A stretch of 64,000 nucleotides of DNA from positions 90,715,602 through 90,779,601 of the forward strand of contig OX421963.1 in the NCBI GenBank assembly GCA_949128115.1, written 5' to 3'. Under the pieces are notes generated by a model. It was given only the letters and a program-made list of their open reading frames with translations, was not told where the DNA came from and made no database searches. The translations under genes and the position numbers were made by a program. This DNA is from Anaspis maculata. Taxonomy: Eukaryota > Arthropoda > Insecta > Coleoptera > Scraptiidae. Below, one piece after another: positions 1 through 10,190 of this stretch. How positions within the stretch are numbered: position 1 is the stretch's first letter; each line of letters opens with the position of its first letter.

Positions 1-56
1 ACCGCCAAAATGCGAAAAGTCTCGCGTCGGGAGTCGATAAACGAAGGGTTGTTATC

Positions 57-386
57 AATGGAGTATTATACTTTTAAAAAAATACTTTTTTTTCGATGGA
101 ATCAGAAACTATATTGGAAAATAACTGACCCGTATTTTTTTATTCAGCCAAAAATTGTATCGTTTGGCCGCAATAAATGAACGAAATTCCTATATTCTGC
201 CTATTTCTGACGTCATTTACACAGGCGGTATAGGCGGTGACTCGCTGTGACGTCAGAAATAGTTGATGTTTTTTATTCATTGCGCCTAAACGATACGGTT
301 TTTGACTGAATAAAAAAACACAGGTCAATTATTTTTCAATGTAGTTCTCATTTCAATAAAAAAAATTTTTAGTATAATACTCCATT
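57..386. repeat. Palindromic MITE-like element
   Basis: Two inverted copies of AATGGAGTATTATACT (57-72 and 371-386) bound an element whose inner arms also pair: TTCAGCCAAAAATTGTATCG near 144 against the reverse-oriented copy near 290-310. The middle carries TGACGTCA-type repeats. No coding potential beyond mirror-image short frames. The superfamily is not determined; the flanks show no convincing target duplication. Confidence 0.7.
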
Positions 387-913
387 CAGCAATTCAACAT
401 AATTCCGCGTGGGCCGTGCTTCGAAAATCCGTTGGATCATCAAAGGCTTGAGCTGAGGCGCGACGCCTGAAGAAACCAATAGCGAGAGCGTCGTAATCAC
501 TTCCCTTCAAATATCTGTTGCAAAATTCTGTCCAAGGATTGTTAGGATTGTTCCGGGTAAAGCATAATCTCTTAGTCCCACCTTGCTTTAAACCGAAGGT
601 ACCTGTCCTAGTCTATTCATTCACAAGTACCAGAGTCAACAACAAATAGATGTGATAAAATCACTAGTCAACAACAATAGATGTGATAAGATCAGAGCGC
701 ACAGCAGGAAGAATTAGAAGTACAATTAAACCAACGCAATACACAAAATTCTGTCCAAGGATTGTTATTTTCTGCCAGCGGCAACTTCCAGCCACGTCGA
801 AGTAAAATTATTTAAAGAAAGCCACTGTGAGTCTCTTAGCAGTATCTAGGTTTCAGGTGAACTCGAGCCGTCTTGTGGTGAAAAGCCATACCTGCATTTT
901 TCCTTCGGTGCCT
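387..913. other. Unannotated left flank of the LTR retrotransposon
   Basis: No gene seen. A short phrase (ACAAAATTCTGTCCAAGGATT) occurs twice, near 520 and 745, which suggests old repeat debris. The last four bases, GCCT at 910-913, are the left target-site copy of the gypsy insertion. Confidence 0.5.
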
Positions 914-2278
914 TGTAACGGTACCCCGGATACAAGGGCCGCTTCCCCCGAATCCCGGCTGATGATCAGCCGAGTTTGGCTGTGGTCCATTTTCCCAAGA
1001 CTAAGGCCCTTATGGCCGGCGATGATTTATTTCGGGTTAGAGGACAAAGAGGGCCACAGCCCCGGCCGAGGCCTGCTCTTATAGCGGACCTCAGGGTTAT
1101 GGGCCGCGCTCGGTCTAGCTCAGGGTCTATGGATCCGCGAGAGGATGAATGCCAACAGCCCGCCAGCGTTGGAGGAAGGATGCATACGGAATAAAAAAAA
1201 AAGGAATAAAATTAGTAGTGAACAAATTCTCTATTGGACAACAAAATGAAAAAAAAAAAGGTGAACAGCAAGAAAGAAAAACAATAGAGAAGAGTAATGA
1301 TTACACGGACGGTTACACACTCAGATGCAGTGACGAACTTATAAATACGATAAATTTTACGGTTGATGGATCAAAACAAGTTATACACAAATACAGAAAA
1401 ATACTGGTGGCCTCTCTAGCGACCACAGCGACTATAGCCGAAGGCCCAGGTCCTCAGAGTAGCATTTGGGGAAGAGGGCGCCAACGTGCCGTACGAGAGG
1501 TGTGCCTTCTCTGGGACCCGTGATGGAGACGCTGATTCGACACGTCAAATCTGACAAGCCCCCGACTTCAATCGCTGTAGGGCTTTAGAGGCTGCGATAT
1601 AGGTACGGTAAATTTAAGAATACAATAGGCATAGGCAACAGAACTGGCCCTAGAGTCTCGTCGGAGTAGCTTAGCAGGGCTACACCCCCACCGAAGAATA
1701 AAATGAAAAAGGTACGTCACCGAATCTTCGGGTGAGCAGCTGCTGGAGATGCGGGGGTTTTGGGTACGACTCAAGGGCGAAGGTCACTTGCTGTCGGGCG
1801 TAATTCAGCGGTTGTCAGCCGGCGACACGATAGCGCCGGATTGGCGACAAATTGACGTGGACCTGCATGAAGCGTCGGCGATGGCGAGCATGGCGCAGAA
1901 AGTCGGGCTCGCGAGTGCTAGCAGGGGTGACAACGGGAAACGGGCGATAGCTCTAGGCGGGGTGAAAACGGGGGTGACCTTTTGAAAATAATTCGGACAG
2001 TTAGGAATGACACATCGAAAGTAAACGGCTTATTCTTACTGATCGTTGCCGTTTCAGGGGCCCGAGGGGGCTCCAGCCCCATGGTGGTGATTCAGCTACG
2101 CTGCAGCATGTTAAAGTAACGACTTCGGAAAATTTGACTGCCACCAATTTTTGACCCGTCAAAGCAAACAGAAAAAGAAAACAAACAAAAGTCAATCAAC
2201 TCGCTTCCTGCCAACCCTTCCGCCTTCTCGATAAATTCCGCCTCCAAATCTCTCCGTCTGAAAAACGCGACCGTTACA
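914..2278 (-). repeat. 3' LTR of the gypsy element
   Basis: 1365 bp, TGTAACG...CGTTACA, preceded on the element's strand by a polypurine tract. Compared with the other LTR I noticed two substitutions, near 1852 (ATTGACG against ATGGACG) and near 1931 (GTGACAAC against GTTACAAC). Short frames inside the LTRs are mirrored exactly in both copies and are not genes. Confidence 0.93.
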
Positions 2279-2280
2279 TT

Positions 2281-2292
2281 ACCCCCCTCCAA
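2281..2292 (-). other. Polypurine tract of the gypsy element
   Basis: On the minus strand the sequence GGAGGGGGGTAA lies just upstream of the 3' LTR boundary, the expected place and composition for the plus-strand primer of an LTR retrotransposon. Confidence 0.75.
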
Positions 2293-2401
2293 AAATGGGA
2301 GGTTTACCCAGTAAACCGAATAATAAGAAAAAAAAAAAAAAAAAACAACAAAACAACAATAAACAAGAAAGTCCACGTCGGTTTTTCTGTCTCTCACCGG
2401 A

Positions 2402-5400
2402 TTAAACATGGGAGGCCGCTTCTTCTGGCGGCGCGACCTTAAGATCTTTGGCATGCCATATACCTGCAGGTCGTCCTCCCAGTTGTTCTAGTTCATAGGT
2501 CCAACGGTTCAGTGCTCGTCGTATACGAAATGGACCAACAAATTTTGGTGCCAATTTCGCGGTAAAGAATCTGGTTGCGTCGGAGAGTTCAGTGTTCCGT
2601 TTGAGGACCAACTGTCCCACTTCCAGTGCATCCTCTCGGTGTCTGAGGTCATACCGCCTCTTAGCACTTTGCGCTGCATTGCGGAGTCGTTCCTGTACTC
2701 GGGTGAACAGTTCCGCCATTTTACGCGTTCGTTCCTCATCGTCCACCTGGAAGCCATCCAAATTGGCGCGAGGATAGCGCGAACCGTGAAGGAACATCTC
2801 CCGTCCATAATTTAAAAAGTAGGGTGTTCGCCCGGTAACCTCGTGTTTTGCCGTCCGCAGCGCACAGGCAACCTGTGCCAGATTCTCGTCCCAGCGACGG
2901 TGATTTAGCTCACCTCGATCCGACAACAGAGCTCGCAAGACAGTTTTCATATTACGATTCACTCTTTCGGCGGCATTGGCCTGCGGGTGATAGAACGGAT
3001 TATAATGGGCCTGACTACCATATTTGGCCAATAGCAGCGTCATTTCTCTGCTGCGAAATTGTACCCCGTTGTCCATTTGAACCGCTTCAGGGGCTCCAAA
3101 CATCAAAAACACCTGTTCTTCCAGGAGCTTGCAAACAATCCGAGCCGTAGCACTCCTCACCGGCAACAGTAGACAGAACTTCGTAAAAATGTCCGTGACA
3201 ACCAGAATTTGCGTATGACCTTGCATCGAACGAGGCAGAGGCCCAAAAAGATCAACGGCAATCTTTTGCCATGGCCGTGATGGTGGGTCGGCAATTGCCA
3301 TCAGTCCCATCGGACGACGATTGGACGGTTTCACCTTGGCGCAGACCTGGCACCTAGACACGTATCGGTGCACGTCGACGTGATATTTAGGCCACCAATA
3401 TTGTTCTAAAATACGGTGCTTGGTTTTGTACTCTCCCAGATGTCCAGAAGTCGGGTCGTTGTGACATTCTCGCAGTATCTGTCGTCTGAGTTCTTTAGGA
3501 GGTACCAGCTTCCAGTTTGAGTCACATGTCTCCCAGGTCGCTTCACTCATTTTCTTAAAGAGATGACTATCCTGAATACGAAAGAGTGGATATCGCTCGG
3601 AATTCTGCTCTACATCTTCCAGCATACGCCGATACCAAGAGTCACTACCATCATACGGCATAGCCACATTTCCAACTGCAGCCACAGTCTCAGCCTCAAC
3701 CACAGGTATGGAACGAGATAGGAAGTCCGGCACCACGTGTTCACGACCCTTCCGGTGCACGATTACGTAATCATAAGGCAACAATCGTAAAGCCCAGCGA
3801 GCAAGTCGTCCCTGGGGATCTTTAATGTTGTGGAGCCACACGAGACTATGGTGATCTGTGATCACACTGAAACGTCGGCCCTCTAGATAGAAGCGTAGCT
3901 TCTCGACTGCCCAGATTACCCCTAAACATTCCCGTTCGGTAGCGGAATACTTTCTTTCCATTGCCGTGAGTGAGCGCGAAACATAGCAAATAACTCGTTC
4001 TCCATCAGGAAAATTCTGCGTGAGGACAGCACCTAAACCATAGCCGGAGGCATCTGTTTGGAGTGCAAACGGCAAGTCAAAGTCGGGCCGAGCCAAAATT
4101 GGTGGGGATATAAGTCGCTCTTTCAATTCACGAAAGGCGGCGTCGCATTCGGAATTCCACTCAAAGGCACGTCCCTTTCGCGTTAGTTCCGTCAGAGGTG
4201 CTGCTATGCTGGCAAAATCACGAACAAACCGCCTATACCACGAGGCCATCCCGAGGAAAGTCCGAACTTCCTTCACGCACGTCGGGGGTGGGACTCCGGC
4301 CATTGCCTGTACTTTGTCGGGATCTGTTCGCAGACCCTGCCTGTTGATGACGAACCCAAGATATTTTAGTTCTGCTCGGCACAGATGGCACTTGTCAACG
4401 GATACTACTAATCCGGCCTTTTCCAGGCGATCCAACACCGTCTTCAGTAGTTCTATATGAGTTCGGAAATCAGCTGTCGACACCACTATATCATCTAAGT
4501 AGACCCAGACATTGGGTTTAAGATCCTCACCCAGAACGGTGTCTATGATCCGCTGCCAAGTGGCGGGCGCGTTTGTCAACCCAAAGGGCATGCGTACGAA
4601 TTGAAACAGGCCACGACCTTGCACAATGAAAGCGGTTAATGGGCGGGCCTCCAACTCAAGTGGCACCTGCCAGTAGGCGCTTTTTATGTCCAATGTGGAC
4701 AGATACTTTGTGTGACGCAGATGGTCCAAAATGGTATCGACATTGGGTAGTGGGTACGCGTCCTTTACCGTGAGCGAATTCAGGCGTCGAAAATCAATGC
4801 AAAAGCGTTGTGTGCCATCCTTCTTCGGGACTAGGCACACCGGCGACGACCACGGGCTATCGGATTTCTCCACCACTCCCAAGGCCAGCATTCGATCTAG
4901 TTCCGCGTCAATTAGCGTTTGACGAAACGGTGAGACACGATAAGCCTTCTGTTTAACAGGCTCGGTGCCTGGGAGCAGCTTAATCTTGTGTGAAACGGCA
5001 AGGGAACCCAAGGTCTGAGGTAGTTGCTTGAGCCTTCTTCCAATTTCTCGAGCCAGCTGGGTGGTTTCGGCATGGGTGAGCTCCTCTCCAGTAGTTACCG
5101 CCGAAATCATGCGAGAGTCAAAGGAGGACGCAAACTGCCAGACATCGCGATTCAAATCGGGAACGACGCCCATCAGCTTCCAAAAGTCAATTCCGAGAAT
5201 TAGTTGATTCGCGATGCTGGGCACAACCAGTGCCGAAATTACTCTAACTCTCCCCTCTAACACCATAGGAACTTGCACAGTCCCTAAGCATCCACAAGCT
5301 GACCCGTCCGCAACCAGACAGTTAGCCGGACCGGGGCCCAACCCAACCCCACAAGTTTTCAGAAATTCCCAGCCTGGTCGACCAAAAATAGTGCTGGTAG

Positions 5401-5734
5401 CACCACTGTCTAACAATCCCAGTAGAGGCTGATCAAAAACTTGTACCCTTAGGTACGGTCGCCGATCACCGGAAACACTAGCAAAAACGAAATCTAGTTG
5501 TGCTCGTATTGGGCTATCTTCAAACTTAATCGGTGTTGGCTGCATAGCAGCTGTCGCTATCGTGTCGGATTCATATCGAGGTGTCATAATCGGTGTTGTC
5601 ACAGGTCGAAATGTCACAATCGGTGTCGTCGCATGTCGGTAAGTCGGAGTCGGTGTCTGGTTCAACACGGACTTCCCGGGAACGCCAGCCAGACTTACTG
5701 AGCGTCCCGTGGGCCATTTCCCGACGGCGGTACG
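2402..5734 (-). CDS. pol: Gypsy pol polyprotein (protease, RT, RNase H, integrase)
   Basis: The frame is open from 5734; numbering here is from a methionine at 5668 (1088 residues). Aspartic protease has DSGA at about 87-90. Reverse transcriptase has the LDIKSAY aspartate at about 327 and YLDD at 390-393. RNase H has QTDAS near 537-541 and TDHHS near 604-608. Integrase has a His-His-Cys-Cys zinc site (H736, H743, C773, C776) and a D,D,E catalytic set at about D806, D866 and E901. A GPY/F-like region follows and no chromodomain is recognisable. No stop or frameshift is seen. The frame overlaps the end of gag by about 40 nt in the -1 frame with a slippery heptamer in the overlap, so it is probably made as a gag-pol fusion by ribosomal frameshifting. 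Confidence 0.93.
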   Translation of the reverse strand, partial: RTAVGKWPTGRSVSLAGVPGKSVLNQTPTPTYRHATTPIVTFRPVTTPIMTPRYESDTIATAAMQPTPIKFEDSPIRAQLDFVFASVSGDRRPYLRVQVFDQPLLGLLDSGATSTIFGRPGWEFLKTCGVGLGPGPANCLVADGSACGCLGTVQVPMVLEGRVRVISALVVPSIANQLILGIDFWKLMGVVPDLNRDVWQFASSFDSRMISAVTTGEELTHAETTQLAREIGRRLKQLPQTLGSLAVSHKIKLLPGTEPVKQKAYRVSPFRQTLIDAELDRMLALGVVEKSDSPWSSPVCLVPKKDGTQRFCIDFRRLNSLTVKDAYPLPNVDTILDHLRHTKYLSTLDIKSAYWQVPLELEARPLTAFIVQGRGLFQFVRMPFGLTNAPATWQRIIDTVLGEDLKPNVWVYLDDIVVSTADFRTHIELLKTVLDRLEKAGLVVSVDKCHLCRAELKYLGFVINRQGLRTDPDKVQAMAGVPPPTCVKEVRTFLGMASWYRRFVRDFASIAAPLTELTRKGRAFEWNSECDAAFRELKERLISPPILARPDFDLPFALQTDASGYGLGAVLTQNFPDGERVICYVSRSLTAMERKYSATERECLGVIWAVEKLRFYLEGRRFSVITDHHSLVWLHNIKDPQGRLARWALRLLPYDYVIVHRKGREHVVPDFLSRSIPVVEAETVAAVGNVAMPYDGSDSWYRRMLEDVEQNSERYPLFRIQDSHLFKKMSEATWETCDSNWKLVPPKELRRQILRECHNDPTSGHLGEYKTKHRILEQYWWPKYHVDVHRYVSRCQVCAKVKPSNRRPMGLMAIADPPSRPWQKIAVDLFGPLPRSMQGHTQILVVTDIFTKFCLLLPVRSATARIVCKLLEEQVFLMFGAPEAVQMDNGVQFRSREMTLLLAKYGSQAHYNPFYHPQANAAERVNRNMKTVLRALLSDRGELNHRRWDENLAQVACALRTAKHEVTGRTPYFLNYGREMFLHGSRYPRANLDGFQVDDEERTRKMAELFTRVQERLRNAAQSAKRRYDLRHREDALEVGQLVLKRNTELSDATRFFTAKLAPKFVGPFRIRRALNRWTYELEQLGGRPAGIWHAKDLKVAPPEEAASHV

Positions 5735-5839
5735 TTAGCGTCGGGGCAAAATCCAGGTCGTCCGCGACCTCTTGTCGATGCCTGATTGCATCGACTGCAC
5801 GTATTCACCGTAACGCCGTTCAAACCACAACGAAAGCAT
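5695..5839 (-). pseudogene. gag: C-terminal piece of gypsy gag, cut off by an insertion
   Basis: This is the distal part of gag beyond the palindromic insertion. In the gag frame it starts with a CX2CX9C zinc-knuckle-like motif (CFRCG...NTC) in which the usual histidine position is valine. A Gly/Arg-rich stretch follows, and a stop codon at 5695-5697. Taking out the insertion with one CAT copy puts this piece in frame with the main gag frame, which shows that it belonged to the same gene. Confidence 0.75.
5716..5722 (-). promoter_or_regulatory. Probable -1 ribosomal frameshift site GGGAAAT
   Basis: On the minus strand the heptamer G GGA AAT sits in the gag zero frame (X XXY YYZ pattern) inside the only stretch where the gag and pol frames overlap (5695-5734). 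Pol is exactly in the -1 frame relative to gag. I did not work out a downstream stem or pseudoknot. Confidence 0.6.
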
Positions 5840-7462
5840 TAGTCCAGTCAAAATAGGTTTTAACCGGAAATAAATTCGGAAGTTGACAAAATTTGGTGGA
5901 TCGATGCGGAATTTAACGTGGAATAACATACTGAAATTCCCGAAAATTCCAAGGCTTGGCTTTTTTTCTAGGGCCAATAAAAGAGCGCCATCCTTGGAAA
6001 TTTTCGTTTTTTTCTGAATAACTTGTAAACTATCACCTTCAGAGAACAAAGACCAGCAAGGCAAATGTAGTCCGTTAAATTCTCAAGAGATCAGTACTAG
6101 ATTTATTACTCTATGGTCAATAGCCTTTGAGATACAGCGTCTGCTAAGACGCAGTGAAAATTACTCAAAATTTATTTCCGGATTTTACGTAACAATTTGC
6201 ATAATGCCAGTTCCGGGGCTGTAACGTGGACAGCAGATGTGCGAATTTCATTGTGTTTTACATTTTTGGAAAGTCAATTCAACCTTTGGTACCACACTTT
6301 TGTCTAGAAGTCGCCAACTCCAAAATGGTACTTTTCCTCGACCTTTGAAATTGATACTTAATTACCCGAAGAATCCCCCAAAATCGATTTTTTTCATAGC
6401 ATGCCATTTGCCCAATTTTTCAAGTAGAGCAAAATCATCCAGGGAATATATGAAGAATTGAATATCAAAAAAACAACATGTTCTGGAATCTTTTTCCCAG
6501 TGATGGTTCCAGAGTTTCATGAGTTGAAAGACTAAAACGACCTATTTGGACAAAAAACTGGGTGGTCCGACATTAACTGCTGAATACTGTACGGACCTTG
6601 CATTTGAGGTGTAAGATGTCACTTGGCAGACGTGGAAAGTACATAAGTATATTCAATACGTCTGCTAAGTGGCATTTTGCATCATCAAATGCAAGGTCCG
6701 TACAGTATTTAGCAGTTAGTGTCCGAACTACCAATCTTTCTTCCAAATAGATCGTTGTAGTCTTTCAATCCATATAACTCAGGAACCATCACTGGGAAAA
6801 AGATCCCGTTACATGTTGTTTTTTCGGTATTCAATTCTTCATATATTCCCTGGATGGTTTTGCCCTACTTAAAAAATTAGGCAAATGGCATGGTATGAAA
6901 AAAATCGATTTTTGGGGATTCTTCGGGACATCAAGTATCGATTTTAAAGGTCGAGGAAAAGTATCATTTTGAAGTTGACGACTTTTAGACAAAAGTGTGA
7001 TACCGAATGTTGAATTGGCTTCCCAAACACGTGAAACAGATTGAAATCCGCACATTTGCTGTCCACGTTACAACCCGTGAACTGGCACTATGCAAATTGT
7101 TACGTAAAATCCGGAAATAATTTTTGAGCAATTTTCACTGCGTTCCGGCAGACGCTGTATCTCAAAGGCTATTGATCAGAAAGTAGTGAGTTTAGTATTG
7201 ATCTCTTGAGAATTCAACGGGCTACATTTGCCTTGCAAGTATTGGTGTTCTAAAGGTAATAGTTTACAAGTTGTTCAGAAAAAATCGAAGACTTTCAAGG
7301 ATGGTGCTCTTTTATTGGTCCTAAAAAAAAATCCAAGCCTTCAAATTTTCGGGAATTTCAGTATGTTATTCTACGTTGAATTCTGCATCGATCGACAAAA
7401 TTTCGTCAACTTCCGAATTTATTTCCGGTTTGGCCCGATTTTTGCTTAATTTGACTGGACTA
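5840..7462. mobile_element. 1.6-kb palindromic (foldback) element inserted in gag
   Basis: Terminal inverted repeats TAGTCCAGTCAAA (5840-5852) and TTTGACTGGACTA (7450-7462) are the ends of two arms of roughly 0.8 kb each that pair along almost their whole length, with the centre near 6640. The flanking trinucleotide CAT (5837-5839 and 7463-7465) is duplicated; removing the element and one CAT restores the gag reading frame, which identifies the target duplication as 3 bp. The two 74-codon frames at 6237-6461 and 6831-7055 are mirror images and not genes. There is no transposase, so it is non-autonomous. A 3-bp duplication fits CACTA, Harbinger or Zator-like movers; I cannot choose. Confidence 0.85.
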
Positions 7463-8931
7463 CATTTCAGCCGGCTGCCAGTGTCGGTACACTGCACACG
7501 GAGATGACCGTGGCGGCCACAAGTCCAGCATCGGGGGCTAGCTTGTGATTGTGCCGCCGGTCCCTGATTCCGTGGTGTCGTCCTTTCGGCTTCAGCGGCA
7601 GCTACTGCCGGCCTACGTATCTGACCGCCTCGTTGGTAAACCAAGTGTGGCTCACGCACTGATCTCGGCTGAGAGGGTGGTGGAATATACAGCTGTGCTT
7701 GAAGGTGCGCTTGTTCAGCCTCTCGTCCTCTACCCAACAATGCCTCGTAGGACGTCGTGTCCTGGAATGCCAACGCCGTCTGCAGGTGAGGTAACAAGTT
7801 TCGCTTGACGATACTGACTTGGTCACCTTCAACAGGTCGCAAACGTCCAAGTTTCCGAAAAAGATTTTGCATACGGGTCACGTAAAGGAGCAATCCTTCG
7901 TCCAGACCCTGAGTCCTACGCCGAATCTCATCCAACAGATTTTCTTCGTAATTGAGGGGCAAGAAAGCCTCCCTTAACTGTGACGCAAAGTCCTGCCAGG
8001 ATGCAAAACTAGTATGCCGTGGCATATACCAGTCGCGCGCGTCTCCTGATAGTAGTTCGTAGGCGGATCGGAACAACTGTTCTTCTGTGACTCCCCGGGC
8101 CATAGCCATCATTCCTACACTTTCTAAGAAGCCATTGACGCTTCCGCTACCGTCATAGGTAAGTCCCCATTTGTGAACAGGTACCGCGTGCAGTGATCCC
8201 GCGGTGGCACCCTGAAGAGCGGTCATCGGTACACGCTTCGGTGGTAGGCGAATCACGGCTTCCGTCTCGTCTTCAACCACGAGAGGCTCGCGTCGAGTTG
8301 ATTCATCCGGAACGGTGACCGTCGCGGGTGATTCGCGGCTCGAAAACTCCCGGAAGAAACGTTTTCGACAATCGACCACTAGGCTGAGTCGTCCAAGGCT
8401 TTTGGAAAGCTCATCACACCCTGACTCATGGAGTGCAGCTAGCTCACGACGCTCAAAGCGTCGTAATGCAGTCGTCATGTCCTCGTCGTCCGGCGGAACG
8501 TCCATGAGGCTGACCTCAGGTCCGTCTTCAACCGGTTGGTCGGCTAATAGAAGCGCAGTTTGCAGCGCCTCGCGAGCAGACCGTGTAACAAATTTGAGAT
8601 GTTCGTGCTGGCCATGATGGTGCAACTCACCAGTGCGTATGCAACCTAAACGAGTTTCTACATGTACTAGACGGCTGTGGATACGCGCATGCTCGTTGGC
8701 TTTATTCGCAGAATCAAAAGCATGGATGTCTTCCACGAGCTCGTCGAGCTTAGCTGCGCAAGTGGCTAGCTCTTGATCGACATCGTCTTCATTAGTAACT
8801 CGCAAAGACAAGTTAAATCGCACCGCATTCCTCAACTGTGCGCGACGTGTATCGACGCAACGACCCACTTCGCAATCCCGAGCCCGAAGCTCCCACTCCA
8901 GCTCATCAGCACGCAGACGATTCACGTCCAT
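7366..8931 (-). pseudogene. gag: Gypsy gag (truncated by insertion)
   Basis: Structural polyprotein of the retrotransposon. I start it at the first ATG, 8931 (MDVNRLRADELEWEL...), because the frame further upstream has no ATG. The middle holds a capsid-like stretch (VNGFLESVGMMAMARGV, then DARDWYMPRH). A CCHC zinc knuckle, CWTCGRHGHLRVQC, lies near residue 470. Downstream of residue SRLK the frame runs into the palindromic element and picks up about 32 foreign residues before a stop. The second nucleic-acid-binding motif and the route into pol are thereby lost, so this copy should not move by itself. Confidence 0.9.
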
Positions 8932-10172
8932 CCCCGCGGTACGACTCTTTACCGTCAAACACCCGAGCGAAGACGCAACGACAGCAAGTGAACGCGACAA
9001 CGCAATTTTTAAAATAACAGTGCCCTGTAAGCTGGGAGCACTTACCTCTACCCACTCACAAAAAAAATGAACAGAGCAAACTTACCCACAACTAGAAAGG
9101 GCAAAATGAAATAAACACTAATAGAAAACTATGTGATTTTTTTTTTTTTACAATTAGCTGTAAGCTGACAGTCTCCCGCAAGAAACTAATCCAAATACTG
9201 GAAATTCAAATCGTTTGAATATTAAAGAATGATCAAGAAAACCCGGGGCTAAGCTCCTCCGGTTAGCATAAAACTGGCAATTATCAATCACCCCCGTGAG
9301 AGAACAAATAAAAATGGAATCCAGCAAACGGCGGGTCCAAGTTATGAACGACGCGGCATGTGTGCGAAAGCAAGAAAGTAAAGGTAGGGAAATTTGAAGA
9401 ATTTCCTCGACTGACTCCAAAATCCTGTGCGCGAATCCGCGAGATTGCGGAAATAACCGCTTCGGATTAAAGGCAGTCCCAAAAGAAACAAAATGTCGGA
9501 TCAAGCTCAAGACCGGAGACCCCAAGGCTGCATCAGACGTTTTCTCATAGAATCGAGAGATATCCGCTAGCGCGAAAGCTCAATACAGCCTTAGTGACGT
9601 CGACGTCTTGTGAATGCCCCGTGAAAGCGTAAAACCCATTCAATGAAGGTTAAATCCGGGTCACGATCTGACTCGACTTGTCAAATGTTTGCAAGGAAAA
9701 CCAAAATAGAAACAAATAAGATTCCGAGTGAAACTTTTCCACGTTTTCCAAAAATTTGCAAAATCTCGAGCCATGACCTCATGGCCTCTCTACCTTCAGA
9801 CATTCGCAACACACCGTCCGCTCACAAGGACAGACCCCAATCGCAATTAGGAATAAAGAAGGGAAAGGAAAAAAAAAATCGCTTTCGTTTCTACATTGAA
9901 CCGCATGTCCAGCCGCTTGACAAAACCCGATTTATGTACAGCGCTAAATATTTATGATAGAAGAGCAAAAATGTATTTTTTTTGTTCATCTGGTGAAGTG
10001 TGTGGATGCCAATGTACTCTTACAAAATGTGAGAAAAAGGTACTATTTATATATAAAAAAAAAATCTTTGTGTGTAACCTATGCATCTCCCAACTGGCGA
10101 ACCGCAGACATCCAAACCTCTCAACTCTGATTTTTTTTTTTTTACAAAATGCAACTGAAGTTCAAAGGCTTA
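8932..10172 (-). other. Gypsy 5' leader
   Basis: About 1.2 kb between the primer binding site and gag on the element's strand. No convincing coding frame on the sense strand; several homopolymer A/T runs. A 123-codon frame at 9154-9525 lacks recognisable features and I do not call it. Confidence 0.6.
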
Positions 10173-10186
10173 CACGTTGGGCTCCA
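10173..10186 (-). other. tRNA primer binding site of the gypsy element
   Basis: Starting four bases inside the 5' LTR, the minus strand reads TGGAGCCCAACGTG. It begins with the TGG complementary to a tRNA CCA end. It resembles the tRNA-Lys type site (TGGCGCCCAACGTG) with one mismatch; the tRNA assignment is from memory and tentative. Confidence 0.6.
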
Positions 10187-10190
10187 AAAA

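Noticed and set aside
1149..1523. 124-codon frame, repeated identically at 10426-10800
   Set aside because: Both lie inside the two LTRs of the gypsy element; identity reflects recent insertion, not conserved coding.
6237..7055. Pair of similar 74-codon frames on opposite strands
   Set aside because: They are the two arms of one palindrome, so similarity is forced; no protein features.
5840..7462. TA target duplication for the palindrome in gag
   Set aside because: Removing one TA leaves gag out of frame; removing one CAT keeps it in frame with a zinc-knuckle-like motif beyond.
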